64,000 bases of DNA from Clostridium manihotivorum (GCF_004015185.1 NZ_CP025746.1:744001-808000), one strand, 5' to 3'; counted from the stretch's first letter, positions 46,494 to 58,258 are shown. Program-made: numbers and translations. The notes: generated by a model from the sequence alone, not told the origin.

Positions 46494-47855
46494 ATGGCTA
46501 AAATTAAAACTCTATATGTTTGTCAGCAGTGTGGGTATGAATCGCCAAAGTGGTTAGGGCGTTGTCCTGGATGTAATTCATGGAACTCCATGTTAGAGGA
46601 AATAAAAGAAGCAAAACCGGAAAGAACTTCACTACCTATTAGACAAACTAATAGTGTACCTAAGCCGATAAAGGATATAAAGTCTGGAGAAAAGGAAAGG
46701 TATGATACTGGGATAGTTGAGTTAAATAGGGTGTTAGGAGGAGGACTTGTAAAAGGTTCTCTTACTCTTATTTCTGGAGATCCTGGTATAGGAAAGTCTA
46801 CACTTCTTCTTCAATCAGCAAATAACATATCTAAAAAGTATGGAAAAGTTCTTTATGTTTCTGGTGAAGAGTCGGAAGAACAAATTAAAATAAGAGGGGA
46901 TAGGTTAGGCGTTGATGCGGAAAACTTGTATATAGTATCAGAAACTAGTTTAGATATAATAGAGAGTTATATAGAAGATATAAAACCAATATTCGTTATC
47001 ATAGACTCTATACAAACCGTTTATAAGGAAGGTGTTACTTCTGCTCCAGGAAGTGTTTCTCAAGTTAGAGAGTGTTCAAACGTAATAATGAGAATTGGTA
47101 AAAGTAATAACATACCTCTATTTATAGTTGCTCATGTAACTAAACAAGGGGAATTAGCAGGTCCTAGAGTGCTGGAGCATATGGTAGATACAGTACTTTC
47201 TTTTGAAGGTGAAAGAACTGAAGAGTTTAGAATACTTAGAACTATGAAGAATAGATTTGGAACAACCAGTGAGATAGGTGTCTTTGAAATGAGTGAAGAA
47301 GGACTGATGCAAATATATGATCCGTCTAGAATGTTTCTTGAAGATACTAGCTATAATCAAGAGGGATCAATGGTTATAGGACTTATGGAAGGCACTAGGC
47401 CAATACTCGTGGAGATTCAGGCATTAGTAACTGAGACAAAGGCTGTTATGCCAAGAAGGACAGCTGTTGGTATAGACAATCAAAGGCTTAGTCTGATACT
47501 TGCAGTACTTGAGAAGAAGCTAAGAATACCTTTTTATAATAGTGATGTATATGTAAATGTAGTAGGTGGGCTTGAAATAGAAGGAACTACTGCAGATGTA
47601 GGCATAGCCTTGGCACTGATATCATCTTCTAAAGGTACAGCGTGCACTTTGGAAAAAACTATGATTATTGGAGAAGTAGGTCTAACTGGAGAAATAAGAC
47701 CAATAAACAATTGTGATAGACTTGTCAATGAGGCTGAAAAAATGGGGTTTACCAATGTAATAGTACCATTTAGGAACTTAGATAAGCTAAATAAACAAGG
47801 ACTAAAGGTAATTGGGGTTAGAACTTTAAAAGAAGCAGTAAGTAAGATTTTCTGA
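46494..47855 (+). CDS. radA: DNA repair protein RadA
   Basis: 453 residues. N-terminal zinc motif CQQCGYESPKWLGRCPGC, a RecA-like core with Walker A GDPGIGKST and the RadA signature KNRFG (KNRFGTTSEIG), and a C-terminal Lon-like domain (ALISSSKGTACTLEKT). Helps branch migration in recombination repair. The ATG at 46494 lies six bases after AGGTGA. Followed by disA as in B. subtilis. Confidence 0.96.
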   Translation: MAKIKTLYVCQQCGYESPKWLGRCPGCNSWNSMLEEIKEAKPERTSLPIRQTNSVPKPIKDIKSGEKERYDTGIVELNRVLGGGLVKGSLTLISGDPGIGKSTLLLQSANNISKKYGKVLYVSGEESEEQIKIRGDRLGVDAENLYIVSETSLDIIESYIEDIKPIFVIIDSIQTVYKEGVTSAPGSVSQVRECSNVIMRIGKSNNIPLFIVAHVTKQGELAGPRVLEHMVDTVLSFEGERTEEFRILRTMKNRFGTTSEIGVFEMSEEGLMQIYDPSRMFLEDTSYNQEGSMVIGLMEGTRPILVEIQALVTETKAVMPRRTAVGIDNQRLSLILAVLEKKLRIPFYNSDVYVNVVGGLEIEGTTADVGIALALISSSKGTACTLEKTMIIGEVGLTGEIRPINNCDRLVNEAEKMGFTNVIVPFRNLDKLNKQGLKVIGVRTLKEAVSKIF

Positions 47856-47871
47856 TGGCGGGTGAATGAGT

Positions 47872-48936
47872 ATGAGAATAGAAAATGATAGAGAAATAAA
47901 AAATATTCTAAAGATAGTTGGACCAGGTACGCAACTTAGAGAAGGTCTTGAAAACATACTTAGAGCTAAAACTGGTGGACTTATACTGCTTAATAATAGT
48001 GAGGAAGTAATGAAGATAGTTGATGGAGGGTTTACCATAAATTCTGACTACTCACCATCCTATATCTACGAGCTTGCTAAGATGGATGGGGCAATAGTGA
48101 TAAGTTCGGATCTTAAGAAAATTATATGTGCTAATGCACAGTTAGTGCCTGATTCTTCAATACAAACTTTTGAAACAGGAACAAGACATAGGACGGCTCA
48201 AAGGGTTGCAAGGCAAACTGGAACTATAGCAGTAGCTATTTCTCAGAGAAGGAATATTATAACGATATATAAGGGAGAATTAAAGTATGTACTAAGAGAA
48301 AGTAGCGTTATACTGGCTAGGGCTAACCAAGCGGTTCAAACACTTGAGAAGTATGTTTCAGTACTTGATAGAGTTATTAATAACTTAAACTTGCTCGAGT
48401 TTCAAGATCTGGTAACTCTATTTGATGTGGTTACGGCTATTCAAAGAACTGAAATGGTCATGAGAATCGTTGGAGAAATAGAGAGATATATAGTTGAGCT
48501 TGGCAATGAAGGCAGGCTTATTTCCATGCAGCTTAATGAACTTATAAAAAATATTGAGCAGGACGGTATCTTACTGATTAGAGATTATTGTAAGATTAAT
48601 ATGGATTACAATGAAATATATAAAGAACTTCAAAAATTAACCCAAGAGGAACTTCTGGATCTTGATATGATAGGAAAGTTACTTGGATACGTATCTGTAC
48701 CACTAATAGATACCTTGATTTCTCCGAGAGGCTACAGGATACTGAATAAGGTCCCAAGAATTCCAGCTAATGTAATAGAGAATCTTATTAAGCACTTTAA
48801 AGAATTAACAGCTATACTTGAGGCTACTACAGATGACTTAGATCAGGTTGAGGGCATAGGAGAAGCAAGAGCAAGAGCTATTAGAAACGGACTTAGAAGA
48901 ATTAAGGAGCAAGTATCTTTAAATAAGCAACTATAA
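47872..48936 (+). CDS. disA: DNA integrity scanning diadenylate cyclase DisA
   Basis: 354 residues. Makes c-di-AMP from two ATP. DAC domain with the catalytic DGA at 72-74 and RHRTA at 105-109; a helical middle region and C-terminal helix-hairpin-helix ([16 protein letters not shown]) that binds branched DNA and shuts the cyclase off. Start chosen at 47872 because GGGTG lies nine bases upstream; ATG at 47866 is also possible. A candidate receptor for its product, darA, is at 13890. Confidence 0.96.
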   Translation: MRIENDREIKNILKIVGPGTQLREGLENILRAKTGGLILLNNSEEVMKIVDGGFTINSDYSPSYIYELAKMDGAIVISSDLKKIICANAQLVPDSSIQTFETGTRHRTAQRVARQTGTIAVAISQRRNIITIYKGELKYVLRESSVILARANQAVQTLEKYVSVLDRVINNLNLLEFQDLVTLFDVVTAIQRTEMVMRIVGEIERYIVELGNEGRLISMQLNELIKNIEQDGILLIRDYCKINMDYNEIYKELQKLTQEELLDLDMIGKLLGYVSVPLIDTLISPRGYRILNKVPRIPANVIENLIKHFKELTAILEATTDDLDQVEGIGEARARAIRNGLRRIKEQVSLNKQL

Positions 48937-48970
48937 AAAGTTAGCAGGATTAAACCTGCTAACTTTTTAT
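48935..48970 (+). terminator. Rho-independent terminator
   Basis: AAAAAGTTAGCAGG pairs with CCTGCTAACTTTTT; ends radA-disA. Confidence 0.95.
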
Positions 48971-49205
48971 ATAATATTTAAGTTAACGTTTACTATAGAG
49001 ATTTTAATTAAAGTATTTTATCTTATTAACTACGATAGAATTATGATACCAAACATTTAAGACTTATCCTAATGTAGGCATGATATTAATCAAAATAAGT
49101 ATTTGAATCTACAACTTAATTATATCTTAAGATGCATTAAAAATTAAAAATTGTAGCAAATTATAGTCATAAGATGTTTTAATTAGGAGATAAATAATAG
49201 CATAG

Positions 49206-49604
49206 CTATCTAAAAGTAAATTTTCCTAAAGTATTTATTCTGTCATATTCTTTTATTAGAATATCATAAAGGTTTAAATCTAAAGTATTGCAAAGTGAGG
49301 TAAGATAGAAAATATTATTTCCGATTTCTCGTTCTATTATCTCTCTGCAACTTTCGCACAGTTCACCATGTAGATGTGTTTTTAGGCATTTGTCTAAGAC
49401 ATCTATAGAATCGTCTTCCTCAGGAAGGCATTGTTTATCTGCAGAGATTTTTACGCAACCACAATTAGTTACAGCTTTAGCCACAGCTCTATTCACTCTA
49501 GCATTGGACTCTTGATATTTGGAGAGGATATCAAGAATGCTCTTGTGTCTTAGTAGTGATTCCTGTACAGCATTTTGAAAATCATCGAATATAACGTCCT
49601 TCAT
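49206..49604 (-). CDS. Conserved small clostridial protein, MazG-like helical end
   Basis: 132 residues, cytoplasmic. Cysteines occur as NCGC (near 48) and CESC (near 90), which may bind metal. The C-terminal helix pair (EIGNNIFYLTSLCNTLDLNL) resembles MazG-type nucleotide pyrophosphohydrolases, but the usual acidic EExxE/GD residues are not complete. Similar proteins next to disA are, to my knowledge, common in Clostridium, without a known role. ATG at 49604 is used because GGAG lies eight bases before it; GTG at 49613 overlaps that site. Confidence 0.7.
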   Translation of the reverse strand: MKDVIFDDFQNAVQESLLRHKSILDILSKYQESNARVNRAVAKAVTNCGCVKISADKQCLPEEDDSIDVLDKCLKTHLHGELCESCREIIEREIGNNIFYLTSLCNTLDLNLYDILIKEYDRINTLGKFTFR

Positions 49605-49826
49605 CGGTATCACTCCTCTTGATAATTTAGTTTGTATTTAATTTAATTATAAATATTTTCAGATTATTTTGTCAATGAAGTAAGATGTGCTCATCCTTAG
49701 ATATTATATTAAATCATAGATATTGTTTTTTATAGGGGGTATTTATATAGTAATTTATAGAAAGTTTTAACGTGAAATTGCTTTTTATAAAATTTTACCG
49801 TAAATATTCAAAATAGGATGATATAT

Positions 49827-49865
49827 AAAAAAAATCACTAATGAAAACCCTATTAGTGATTTTTC
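49827..49865. terminator. Terminator-like hairpin between divergent genes
   Basis: AATCACTAAT pairs with ATTAGTGATT and A/T tracts lie on both sides. It sits between the starts of two divergent genes, where no transcript is expected to end; 49614-49826 shows no protein-coding gene. Confidence 0.6.
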
Positions 49866-49970
49866 CCTTAACTATATGTTATAATTGTTTAAAGGATTTT
49901 ATAAAAAAATGTTGTTTTAGAGAATGTATTTCAATATAATGGAAATACTTAATAATAGGAGGTGAATTTA

Positions 49971-51080
49971 TTGGTAAAAAAGCTTTTTAGATTGACATTT
50001 ACCATAATTGGATTGGTAGTAGGTTATTTTATAGGAGATGCGGTGATAAACTCTAGTTATATAGCACACAATTTTTCTTCCATAAAGACGCCTATAGCAG
50101 CATTAATTTTTTATGCTTTATTTATTATTATTTTCGGACTTATACTTTTTATTGTTTCTCCATTTCTATACAAGTGGACATCAAAGCTTATAGATGCTAT
50201 AGAAGTAAGTATGCAGAAGTTAACTGCTAGTGAAATTTTGTTCGGTGCGTTAGGTGCCATAGTTTCACTTATAATAGCTTCATTATTCATGCTACCTCTA
50301 AATGGAATATTAAACAAAATACATGAGATATTAGCTCAAGTTGTATTTATAGTTGTAAATCTTATTGCGCTAGTAATTGGAGTGGATATTTCAGTTAAAA
50401 GAAGAGATGATATAATAGCTTTATTTGATGGACTTAAAAGAAATTCTGGTAAGGACAAGAAGAATAAGCATGGATTTAAAGGTTATCCAAAGGTATTAGA
50501 TACATCAGTAATAATAGATGGAAGAATATTTGACATATGTCAAACTGGTTTTGTAGAAGGTCCTCTGGTTATACCAAGCTTTGTTCTAGATGAACTTAGA
50601 CATATATCTGACTCTTCAGATTCTTTAAAAAGAAATAGAGGAAGAAGAGGACTGGACATATTAAATAAGATTCAAAAGGAACTAAGTATAGAAGTTCAAA
50701 TTTGGGAAGGTGATTTTCCAGATATTCAAGAAGTGGATTCTAAGCTGCTAAAGCTTGCACAAACTTTAAGTGGAAAAGTTGTGACTAATGATTATAACTT
50801 AAATAAGGTTGCGGAGTTTCAAGGTGTTCCGGTTCTCAATATTAACGAACTAGCAAATGCAATAAAACCAGTTGTTTTACCTGGAGAAGATATGAATATA
50901 ACTGTGGTTAAGGATGGTAAGGAATCAGGACAAGGAATTGCCTATCTTGATGATGGTACAATGATAGTAGTTGAGGGCGGAAGAAAATTTATTGGTGAAA
51001 ACATTGATGTAACAGTTACTTCTGTGCTACAAACTGCTGCTGGAAGAATGATATTTGCAAAACAAAAAGAAGTAGTTTAG
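49971..51080 (+). CDS. PIN/TRAM-domain membrane protein (YacL)
   Basis: 369 residues. Four membrane helices in the first 145 residues, then a PIN-like nuclease domain (about 165-285; [15 protein letters not shown] with acidic residues, and [13 protein letters not shown]) and a C-terminal TRAM domain. Probably an RNA-processing nuclease anchored at the membrane; the role is unproven. Starts at TTG, eight bases after AGGAGG. Lies between disA and ispD as in B. subtilis. Confidence 0.9.
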   Translation: MVKKLFRLTFTIIGLVVGYFIGDAVINSSYIAHNFSSIKTPIAALIFYALFIIIFGLILFIVSPFLYKWTSKLIDAIEVSMQKLTASEILFGALGAIVSLIIASLFMLPLNGILNKIHEILAQVVFIVVNLIALVIGVDISVKRRDDIIALFDGLKRNSGKDKKNKHGFKGYPKVLDTSVIIDGRIFDICQTGFVEGPLVIPSFVLDELRHISDSSDSLKRNRGRRGLDILNKIQKELSIEVQIWEGDFPDIQEVDSKLLKLAQTLSGKVVTNDYNLNKVAEFQGVPVLNINELANAIKPVVLPGEDMNITVVKDGKESGQGIAYLDDGTMIVVEGGRKFIGENIDVTVTSVLQTAAGRMIFAKQKEVV

Positions 51081-51099
51081 AGGTAGTGAGGTTTAAGAT

Positions 51100-51792
51100 A
51101 TGTCAAGGGTTTGTGTGGTTATAGTAGCTGGTGGAAAAGGCAAGAGAATGGGTACGGATGTTGCTAAGCAATATATAAGCATTGGAGGAAAACCAATATT
51201 ATATTATGCTATTAAAGCTTTTGCAGACTGTAAGAATGTAGATGAAATAATTCTGGTTACACAAAAAGATGAAATCGAATATTGTAAAAGTCAAATAGTT
51301 GAAAAGTTTAATCTTCCAGTGAAAACAATAGTTGAAGCTGGAGCAGAAAGACAGGATTCTGTATATAATGGATTAAATTCTATTGATGATTGTGATTTGG
51401 TATTAATTCATGATGCAGCTAGGCCATTTGTTACTAGCACTATAATAGAAAAAGGAATAAAATTTGCTGAGGATTTTGGCGCAGCAGCACCTGGAGTTAC
51501 ACCTAAAGATACAATAAAGGTAAAAGGAAACGATGGCTTTTCTATAGAAACGCCAGATAGGAATACATTGTTTGCAGTGCAAACTCCTCAATGTTTTAAA
51601 TATAAAATGATAAAGGACTGTCATGAGAAGATAAAGAATGCTAATATTCCAGTGACAGATGATACTATGGCTTTTGAGATGTTTTATAATAAGGTGTTTT
51701 TATATGAAGGCGATTATAAGAATATAAAAATAACTACTCCAGAGGATTTGATACTTGCAGAAAGCTTTATAAATAAAAATAATCAGTATTGA
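51100..51792 (+). CDS. ispD: 2-C-methyl-D-erythritol 4-phosphate cytidylyltransferase
   Basis: 230 residues. MEP pathway step that joins CTP to methylerythritol phosphate. N-terminal nucleotide-binding AGGKGKRMG, substrate motif LIHDAARPFV and C-terminal VTDDTMAFE. It follows yacL by 19 bases. The usual next gene ispF is not here; a T-box leader and proS follow instead. Confidence 0.94.
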   Translation: MSRVCVVIVAGGKGKRMGTDVAKQYISIGGKPILYYAIKAFADCKNVDEIILVTQKDEIEYCKSQIVEKFNLPVKTIVEAGAERQDSVYNGLNSIDDCDLVLIHDAARPFVTSTIIEKGIKFAEDFGAAAPGVTPKDTIKVKGNDGFSIETPDRNTLFAVQTPQCFKYKMIKDCHEKIKNANIPVTDDTMAFEMFYNKVFLYEGDYKNIKITTPEDLILAESFINKNNQY

Positions 51793-51821
51793 ATATGAAT
51801 TTTATCAATGAATTTGGGATA

Positions 51822-51850
51822 TTGACACACTTTTTTTTAGAAGTTATAAT
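51822..51850 (+). promoter_or_regulatory. Consensus promoter of the proS T-box transcript
   Basis: TTGACA (51822-51827), 17 bases, TATAAT (51845-51850): a perfect consensus. Confidence 0.9.
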
Positions 51851-51856
51851 AAATTA

Positions 51857-52068
51857 AGCAAATTTAATATTGCAAAGCATTGATGAAGAATAGTAAGGGC
51901 TAACTTACAGAGAGAAAATCCTAGGCTGCAAGATTTTCACCAGCTTTGAACCCGCTTCTGAGTTGTAGGCAAAAACTATCGGTCTAATACCGTTATTATT
52001 ATTTGAGTACAAATTTAGGTGGTACCGCGATATAAGTTCGCCCTAAGCATAGGGCGGGCTTTTTTTAT
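51857..52068 (+). promoter_or_regulatory. T-box riboswitch upstream of proS
   Basis: The T-box sequence AGGTGGTACCGCGA is at 52017-52030, followed by a terminator (GCCCTA/TAGGGC, then seven T, 52041-52066). The upstream stem I region (about 51890-51970) contains GAACCCGC, where CCC or CCG could be the proline specifier, though I cannot fix the codon by eye. Uncharged tRNA would stabilise the antiterminator and turn on proS. Confidence 0.9.
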
Positions 52069-52101
52069 TTTTCAGGACTTTATATAAAAGATAATGGTCT
52101 G

Positions 52102-52206
52102 GATAAGTATGTGTAGATGACTTTAATTTAGATGTCGGAAAAGGAATAAAAAAAGAGAAGTTAAGTCTAAGTAAGATTCTTCACTTACATTCAGAGAAGG
52201 CAGATG
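52102..52206. repeat. Dispersed repeat family 2, copy 1
   Basis: About 105 bp between the T-box terminator and proS. It aligns with 60853-60960 along its length: GTATGTGTAGATGACTTTAA versus GTATCTATAGATGACTTAAA, then AATAAAAAAAGAGAA versus AATAAAAAAGAGAA, then CTTACATTC in both. Ends here with the GGCAGATG sequence seen elsewhere. Confidence 0.55.
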
Positions 52207-52315
52207 TCAAAAATATATAGTTTTTAATATATAGTTAAATAGTTAGCTAAATATAGCCTAGTAAAGGCTTCTTAATATGAAAAATATTTTTTGAAGACAT
52301 AGGGAGGATACGCAA

Positions 52316-54028
52316 ATGAAAATGTCAAATATGTTAGTTTCTACATTAAGAGAAGTACCTGCAGAAGCTGAAATAGACAGCCATAAGCTTATGCTTAGAG
52401 CTGGAATGATGAGAAAGATGGCTTCTGGGATATATAATTATATGCCATTAGGACTTAAAGTGCTTAAGAACATAGAGAATATAGTTAGAGATGAGATGGA
52501 TAACTCTGGCGCACAAGAATTTTTAGCATCAGCGATGATACCAGCAGAATTATGGCAAGAATCTGGAAGATGGGATGCTTATGGTGCTGAGATGTTCAGA
52601 CTTAAGGATAGAAATGAAAGAGACTTCTGTCTTGGGCCAACTCATGAAGAAGTTTTTACTGATATAGCTAGAAATGAGATTAAGTCTTATAAACAACTGC
52701 CAATAAATCTTTATCAGATTCAAACAAAATACAGAGATGAGAGAAGACCAAGATTCGGTATTATGAGATCAAGAGAGTTCATAATGAAGGATGCTTATAG
52801 CTTTGATAAAGACGAGGCTGGACTTGATGTATCTTATAATAAGATGAACAAGGCTTATGTAAATATATTTAATAGATGTGGTTTAGATGCTAAATGTGTA
52901 GAGGCTGATTCTGGTGCAATTGGAGGATCAAACTCAGCAGAATTCATGGTAAGATCAGAGGTTGGAGAAGACGATGTTGTTTTCTGCACTAGCTGTGATT
53001 ATGCTGCTAATATAGAAAAAGCAGCATCAACTCCAGATATTGGAGAAGATGAGGCACTAAAGGAATTAAAGAAAATCGAGACTCCAAATACTAGAACTAT
53101 AGAAGAATTAGTTAAATTCTTTAATACAACAGAAAAGAAATTTGCTAAAACCCTTATATACAATGCTGATGGAAGAATTGTTGCAGTAATGGTAAGAGGA
53201 GATAGAGAAGTAAATGAGACTAAAGTAGCAAATGCTTTAGGCGGAGTTACTAATTTAGATATGGCTGACAGTGATGCTGTTTTAAAGGCAACTGGAGCAC
53301 AAATAGGATTTGCTGGTCCTATAGGAATAAACGTTGAAGTTCTTTTGGTTGATATAGAAGTAGCTAAGATGTATAACTTTATAGTTGGAGCAAATGAAAC
53401 AGGATATCATATTGAAAATGTAAACTATGGAAGAGACTTTGAAGGTACTGTAGGAGATTTCAGAAACATTACTGAAGGTGAGAGATGTCCACATTGCGGA
53501 AGTCCAATAACTATATCAAGAGGTACTGAGGTAGGACATATATTTAAACTTGGTACAAAGTACTCTAACTCTATGAATGCTAAGTTTATAGATGAAAATG
53601 GAGAGCAAAAACCATTTATTATGGGCTGTTATGGTATAGGTATTACTAGAACAATGGCATCTATAATAGAACAGCATCATGATGATAATGGAATAGTATG
53701 GCCACTTTCTGTAGCACCATATCATGTATCTGTAGTAATTGTAAACATAAAGGATGAGGCTCAGGTTAAAGTAGCTAATGACCTTTATGAGACTCTAAGA
53801 AAAAAAGGTATTGATGTGATATTAGATGATAGAAATGAAAGAGCTGGAGTTAAGTTCAAAGATGCAGACCTAATGGGAATTCCAATGAGAATTACAGTAG
53901 GTAAGAAAATTACTGAAAACCAAGTGGAGTTTAAGCTTAGAAATTCTCAGGATATAGATGTAATAAACATAGATGATGTGTACAATACAGTAAAAAAACA
54001 ATTTGATGAAGCTGGATTGAATGTTTAG
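52316..54028 (+). CDS. proS: Prolyl-tRNA synthetase
   Basis: 570 residues, bacterial class II type with an inserted editing domain (about 225-380). Class II motif 2 and 3 regions are visible ([18 protein letters not shown] and [12 protein letters not shown]), and a C-terminal anticodon-binding domain. AGGGAGG precedes the ATG. Controlled by the T-box leader upstream; cysS follows 35 bases later, probably in the same transcript. Confidence 0.97.
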   Translation: MKMSNMLVSTLREVPAEAEIDSHKLMLRAGMMRKMASGIYNYMPLGLKVLKNIENIVRDEMDNSGAQEFLASAMIPAELWQESGRWDAYGAEMFRLKDRNERDFCLGPTHEEVFTDIARNEIKSYKQLPINLYQIQTKYRDERRPRFGIMRSREFIMKDAYSFDKDEAGLDVSYNKMNKAYVNIFNRCGLDAKCVEADSGAIGGSNSAEFMVRSEVGEDDVVFCTSCDYAANIEKAASTPDIGEDEALKELKKIETPNTRTIEELVKFFNTTEKKFAKTLIYNADGRIVAVMVRGDREVNETKVANALGGVTNLDMADSDAVLKATGAQIGFAGPIGINVEVLLVDIEVAKMYNFIVGANETGYHIENVNYGRDFEGTVGDFRNITEGERCPHCGSPITISRGTEVGHIFKLGTKYSNSMNAKFIDENGEQKPFIMGCYGIGITRTMASIIEQHHDDNGIVWPLSVAPYHVSVVIVNIKDEAQVKVANDLYETLRKKGIDVILDDRNERAGVKFKDADLMGIPMRITVGKKITENQVEFKLRNSQDIDVINIDDVYNTVKKQFDEAGLNV

Positions 54029-54063
54029 TAGAGCTGACGAATAAGAGAGAAAGGAGAAGGTCT

Positions 54064-55464
54064 ATGATTAAAATATATAATACTCTTAATAATAAGAAAG
54101 AGGAGTTTGTACCTATTGAAAAGAATAAGGTTAGAATGTATGTTTGCGGACCTACAGTATATAACTTTTTTCATATAGGCAATGGTAGAACTTTTATAGT
54201 TTTTGATACTATTAGAAGATATTTTGAATATAGAGGCTATGAAGTTAAGTTTGTTCAAAACTTTACTGATATAGACGATAAGATGATCAATAAGGCTAAT
54301 GCAGAAGGGACTACAGTAAAAGAGTTAGGAGATAGATATATAAAGGAGTACTATCAAGATGCGGATTCTCTTAACATAGAAAGAGCCACTGTAAACCCTA
54401 GAGCAACTGAGTATATGGCAGAGATAGTTAATTTTGTGAGTGAGCTTATTGAAAAAGGCTATGCATATGAGGTAGATGGAGATGTTTATTTCTCTACTAA
54501 GAGGTTCACTAAGTATGGAAGACTATCGGGGCAAAATATAGAGGATCTACAAGCTGGAGCAAGGATAAATGTAGATGAAAGAAAGCAAGATCCTATGGAC
54601 TTTGCTGTTTGGAAGTCTCAAAAGCCTGGTGAGCCAGGTTGGGAAAGCCCTTGGGGGTTAGGCAGACCAGGATGGCATATAGAGTGCTCTTGTATGGCAA
54701 AGAAGATATTAGGTGACACAATAGATATACATGCAGGTGGATCAGACCTAGTATTCCCTCATCATGAAAATGAAATAGCTCAAAGTGAAGCTCTTACAGG
54801 AAAGCCATTTGCAAACTATTGGATGCATAGTGCTTTCGTAAATGTAAATAATGTAAAGATGTCTAAATCACTAAACAATTTCTTTACTGCTAGAGAGATA
54901 CTTGATGCATATGAAGCTGATGTTATAAGATTTTTAATGTTATCAGCTCATTACAGACAGCAGCTTAATTTCAGTGAAGAGTTATTAGAATCTGCTAAAG
55001 CATCAGTTGAAAGAATATACAACACCATAGCCAATTTAGAAAATCTACTTGATGAAGTTAAGTTAGAGCTTACTACAGAGGACGAAAAAGTTTATTTAGA
55101 TTCTTTAAACAAACACAGAGATAAGTATATAGAAAGAATGGACGACGATTTTAATACTGCAGATGCTATAACTTCTATATTTGATTTGATAAAGGATATA
55201 AATACTAATATATCAGTAACTTCCTCAAAAGAAGCTATAACAAAGGCTTTGGAGCTTATAAGAGAGCTTGGAGGACCTTTAGGAATGCTTCAAAAATCAA
55301 CTAAGATATCATTGGAAGATGAGATTGAGCAATTAGTTGAACAAAGACAGCAGGCTAGAAAAAATAGAGATTGGGCATTGGCAGATAAAATTAGAGATGA
55401 ACTAAAAGAAAGAGGTATAGTTCTTGAAGATACTCCTCAGGGTGTTAGGTGGAAAAAACTTTAG
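54064..55464 (+). CDS. cysS: Cysteinyl-tRNA synthetase
   Basis: 466 residues, class I. Nucleotide motif HIGN in FFHIGNGRT near 36-39, zinc ligands Cys28 (YVCGPTVYN), HIECSC and HHENE, and KMSKS in VKMSKSLNN near 265. GAAAGGAG precedes the ATG. Confidence 0.97.
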   Translation: MIKIYNTLNNKKEEFVPIEKNKVRMYVCGPTVYNFFHIGNGRTFIVFDTIRRYFEYRGYEVKFVQNFTDIDDKMINKANAEGTTVKELGDRYIKEYYQDADSLNIERATVNPRATEYMAEIVNFVSELIEKGYAYEVDGDVYFSTKRFTKYGRLSGQNIEDLQAGARINVDERKQDPMDFAVWKSQKPGEPGWESPWGLGRPGWHIECSCMAKKILGDTIDIHAGGSDLVFPHHENEIAQSEALTGKPFANYWMHSAFVNVNNVKMSKSLNNFFTAREILDAYEADVIRFLMLSAHYRQQLNFSEELLESAKASVERIYNTIANLENLLDEVKLELTTEDEKVYLDSLNKHRDKYIERMDDDFNTADAITSIFDLIKDINTNISVTSSKEAITKALELIRELGGPLGMLQKSTKISLEDEIEQLVEQRQQARKNRDWALADKIRDELKERGIVLEDTPQGVRWKKL

Positions 55465-55493
55465 TATTTTAGTTTGACATAGTATATGTTTTA

Positions 55494-55544
55494 GACTTGT
55501 AGCATTGAAGAGCATAAAAGGTTTTCTTTGCTACAAGTTTTTTT
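55494..55544 (+). terminator. Rho-independent terminator
   Basis: ACTTGTAGCA pairs with TGCTACAAGT over a 24-base loop; seven T follow. Ends proS-cysS. Confidence 0.88.
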
Positions 55545-55664
55545 ACTATTAAGACTAGTTGTAAAAAATGCTAACTAAATATAGTGATATCAAGGATTTA
55601 TATAAGTTCTCAAAAAATAGATTTTTAAAAATTATATTAAAGATGCAGGAATGGGGAAACAATT

Positions 55665-56777
55665 GTGAGAAATCTAGAAAATATAAAAAAGGTTGTAATA
55701 AAAGTAGGAACCTCTACTCTTACATATGATAATGGAAATCTTAACTTGGTTAAGATGGAGAATATAGTTAGGCAAATTGCGGATTTACACAATAGAGGAT
55801 TAGAAATTATATTAGTTACCTCCGGTGCTATAGGGACTGGGGCTAGTGCTTTGGGGTATAAGGAAAGGCCTAAGACTATACCAGAAAAGCAGGCTTGTGC
55901 GGCAGTGGGGCAGGTAACTTTAATTCATATGTACCAGAAGTTATTTTCAGAGTACAACAAAGTAACTGGTCAGATACTTATGACTAGAGAAGATATAGGA
56001 GATAGAAAGCGATATTTAAACGGAAGAAATACCTTTTTCACTTTACTAGATATAGGTGCTATTCCTATCGTGAATGAAAATGATGCTTTAGTTGTAGATG
56101 AAATAAAGTTTGGTGACAATGATAGTCTTTCAGCAATGGTGGCATCCTTTGTTGATGCAGATCTTCTTGTAATTTTATCGGATATAGATGGTTTGTATGA
56201 TAGCAATCCAAAAGATAATAAAGATGCAAAGATAATTGATTACGTAGAGAGTATAACAGAAGAAATTGAAAGTTATGCTAGAGGTGCTGGTTCAAGGCTT
56301 GGCACTGGAGGAATGATAACAAAGCTTCATGCTGCTAAGATATGTAGCTCATCAGGGGTCTCAATGATAATATGTAATGGAGGCTTAAATGATAGCATAA
56401 CAAGAGCAGTAAACGGTGAGAATATAGGAACGTATTTTCAAGGGAATGCAAAGCCTATGAAGGGAAGGCAGCATTGGCTAGCTTACGAGGCATCTCCAAA
56501 AGCTAGTATAGTGATAGATGCTGGAGCAGAAGAGGCATTAAAAAAACATAAGAGCCTCCTTCCTAAAGGAATATTAGAAGTAGAAGGAAGATTTGATGAA
56601 GGTGATGTAGTAAGTATTCTGGGTAGTAATAGAAATAAAATAGGGCATGGTATTGTTAGCTATAACTCTAAGGATCTAGTTTCAATAATTGGAAGAGATA
56701 CTAAGTATATTGAAGAAATATTAGGTTATAAGCATTATGATGAAATTATTCATGTAAATAATATGTCTTTGTTTTAA
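55665..56777 (+). CDS. proB: Glutamate 5-kinase
   Basis: 370 residues. First step of proline synthesis, ATP-dependent. Amino acid kinase domain (about 8-255; [10 protein letters not shown] at the start, [15 protein letters not shown] and [13 protein letters not shown]) plus a C-terminal PUA domain (about 275-355), as in long bacterial ProB. The start is GTG. proA follows after a 202-base gap containing a hairpin repeat. Confidence 0.95.
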   Translation: MRNLENIKKVVIKVGTSTLTYDNGNLNLVKMENIVRQIADLHNRGLEIILVTSGAIGTGASALGYKERPKTIPEKQACAAVGQVTLIHMYQKLFSEYNKVTGQILMTREDIGDRKRYLNGRNTFFTLLDIGAIPIVNENDALVVDEIKFGDNDSLSAMVASFVDADLLVILSDIDGLYDSNPKDNKDAKIIDYVESITEEIESYARGAGSRLGTGGMITKLHAAKICSSSGVSMIICNGGLNDSITRAVNGENIGTYFQGNAKPMKGRQHWLAYEASPKASIVIDAGAEEALKKHKSLLPKGILEVEGRFDEGDVVSILGSNRNKIGHGIVSYNSKDLVSIIGRDTKYIEEILGYKHYDEIIHVNNMSLF

Positions 56778-56787
56778 ATAAAGAGAC

Positions 56788-56897
56788 TTAAAGTACCGTG
56801 TTGAAATTCAGTGGTAAGGCATACACTGCTTTAATTCTAATAGATTGCTCGTATAGAATCTCCTTCATAATCACTTAATTTCAACAATATTATTAAA
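56788..56897. repeat. Dispersed hairpin repeat family 1, copy A
   Basis: About 110 bp between proB and proA. Begins TTAAAGTACCGTGTTGAAAT and ends TTTCAACAATATTATTAAA. Outer arms GTTGAAATTCAGTG and CACTTAATTTCAAC pair with one mismatch; an inner ATTCTA/TAGAAT hairpin is present. Same ends as copy C at 62863. Confidence 0.8.
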
Positions 56898-56979
56898 CAT
56901 AGTCAAAGGTCGGTATAAATAAATTCAATAAAACAGTCTTTAATGGAAACGTAGAATTATAAATAAGGAGGTTTAAATA

Positions 56980-58233
56980 GTGGATTACAAAGAATATATG
57001 ATAAATAAAGGGATAGCTTCAAAAGAGGCAGCAAGATTTATGGCAAATGTAAGTGCTGAAGACAAGAATAAAGCGTTGATAAATATATCAAAAGCAATCC
57101 GAGAAAATACAAAACGCATAATAGAAGAAAATCAAAAAGATATAGATAATGGAAAGAAAAAAGGATTATCAAAGGCTATATTAGATAGACTCTTATTAGA
57201 TGAGAATAGAATAGAAGCAATGGCTTCTGCGGTTGAAGATGTAGCAGGCTTACAAGACCCTATTGGTGAAGTAATAGAAGGTTTTAAAACTTACAATGAA
57301 CTTAAGATATCAAAGATAAGAGTACCTTTAGGAGTAGTAGGCATAATATATGAAGCTAGACCTAATGTTACTATAGATGCCGCAGCTTTGTGCATAAAGA
57401 GTGGCAACAGCTGTATCCTTAGAGGAGGATCTGAAGCTATTCATTCAAACATAGTTATATCTGACATAATAGCTCAGACTGCAGTAGGAAGTGGTCTACC
57501 TAAAGGTGTTGTAAACTTTATTGATATTACGGATAGAGAAGTTGTGGATATAATGCTAAAGCTTAATAGTTATATAGATGTTTTGATACCTAGAGGTGGC
57601 TCTAGTCTAATAAAGAAGGTTGTGGAAAATGCTACTGTACCAGTAATAGAAACTGGAGTAGGAAACTGCCATGTGTTTGTGGACGACAGTGCTGATTTAC
57701 AAAAGGCTATAGAGATAATTGTAAATGCAAAAACACACAGACCTGGGGTGTGTAATGCTATAGAGACTATTCTTATTCACAAGAAGGTTGCTGAGCTTAT
57801 ATTGCCTAACCTTAAGAAGAGGCTAGAGGAGAAAAATGTAGAACTAAGAGGTTGTTCTGAAACAGTGGGATTAATAAACTGCAAACAGGCAACTGAAGAA
57901 GATTGGTCCACAGAATATCTTGATTTAATTTTAGCTGTTAAAATTGTTGAAAATCTTGATGAAGCTTTAGAGCATATATATAAATATGGTACAAAGCATT
58001 CAGAATCAATAATAACTGAAAACTATACAAATTCTCAAAGATTCCTAAAGGAAGTAGATGCAGCAGCAGTTTATGTTAATGCATCTACGAGATTTACTGA
58101 TGGAGGAGAATTTGGTTTTGGTGCTGAGATAGGAATATCGACTCAAAAGCTTCATGCTAGAGGTCCAATGGGATTAAAAGAATTAACCTCTTATAAATAT
58201 TTGATCTATGGTGATGGTCAAATTAGGAAATAA
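56980..58233 (+). CDS. proA: Gamma-glutamyl phosphate reductase
   Basis: 417 residues. NADPH-dependent second step of proline synthesis. ALDH-like fold with the catalytic Cys in RPGVCNAIET (near 257) and the conserved VYVNASTRFTDGGEFGFG near the C-terminus. Starts at GTG after AAGGAGG. Confidence 0.96.
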   Translation: MDYKEYMINKGIASKEAARFMANVSAEDKNKALINISKAIRENTKRIIEENQKDIDNGKKKGLSKAILDRLLLDENRIEAMASAVEDVAGLQDPIGEVIEGFKTYNELKISKIRVPLGVVGIIYEARPNVTIDAAALCIKSGNSCILRGGSEAIHSNIVISDIIAQTAVGSGLPKGVVNFIDITDREVVDIMLKLNSYIDVLIPRGGSSLIKKVVENATVPVIETGVGNCHVFVDDSADLQKAIEIIVNAKTHRPGVCNAIETILIHKKVAELILPNLKKRLEEKNVELRGCSETVGLINCKQATEEDWSTEYLDLILAVKIVENLDEALEHIYKYGTKHSESIITENYTNSQRFLKEVDAAAVYVNASTRFTDGGEFGFGAEIGISTQKLHARGPMGLKELTSYKYLIYGDGQIRK

Positions 58234-58258
58234 GTTTAAAGGAATTTTTAATTTTATT

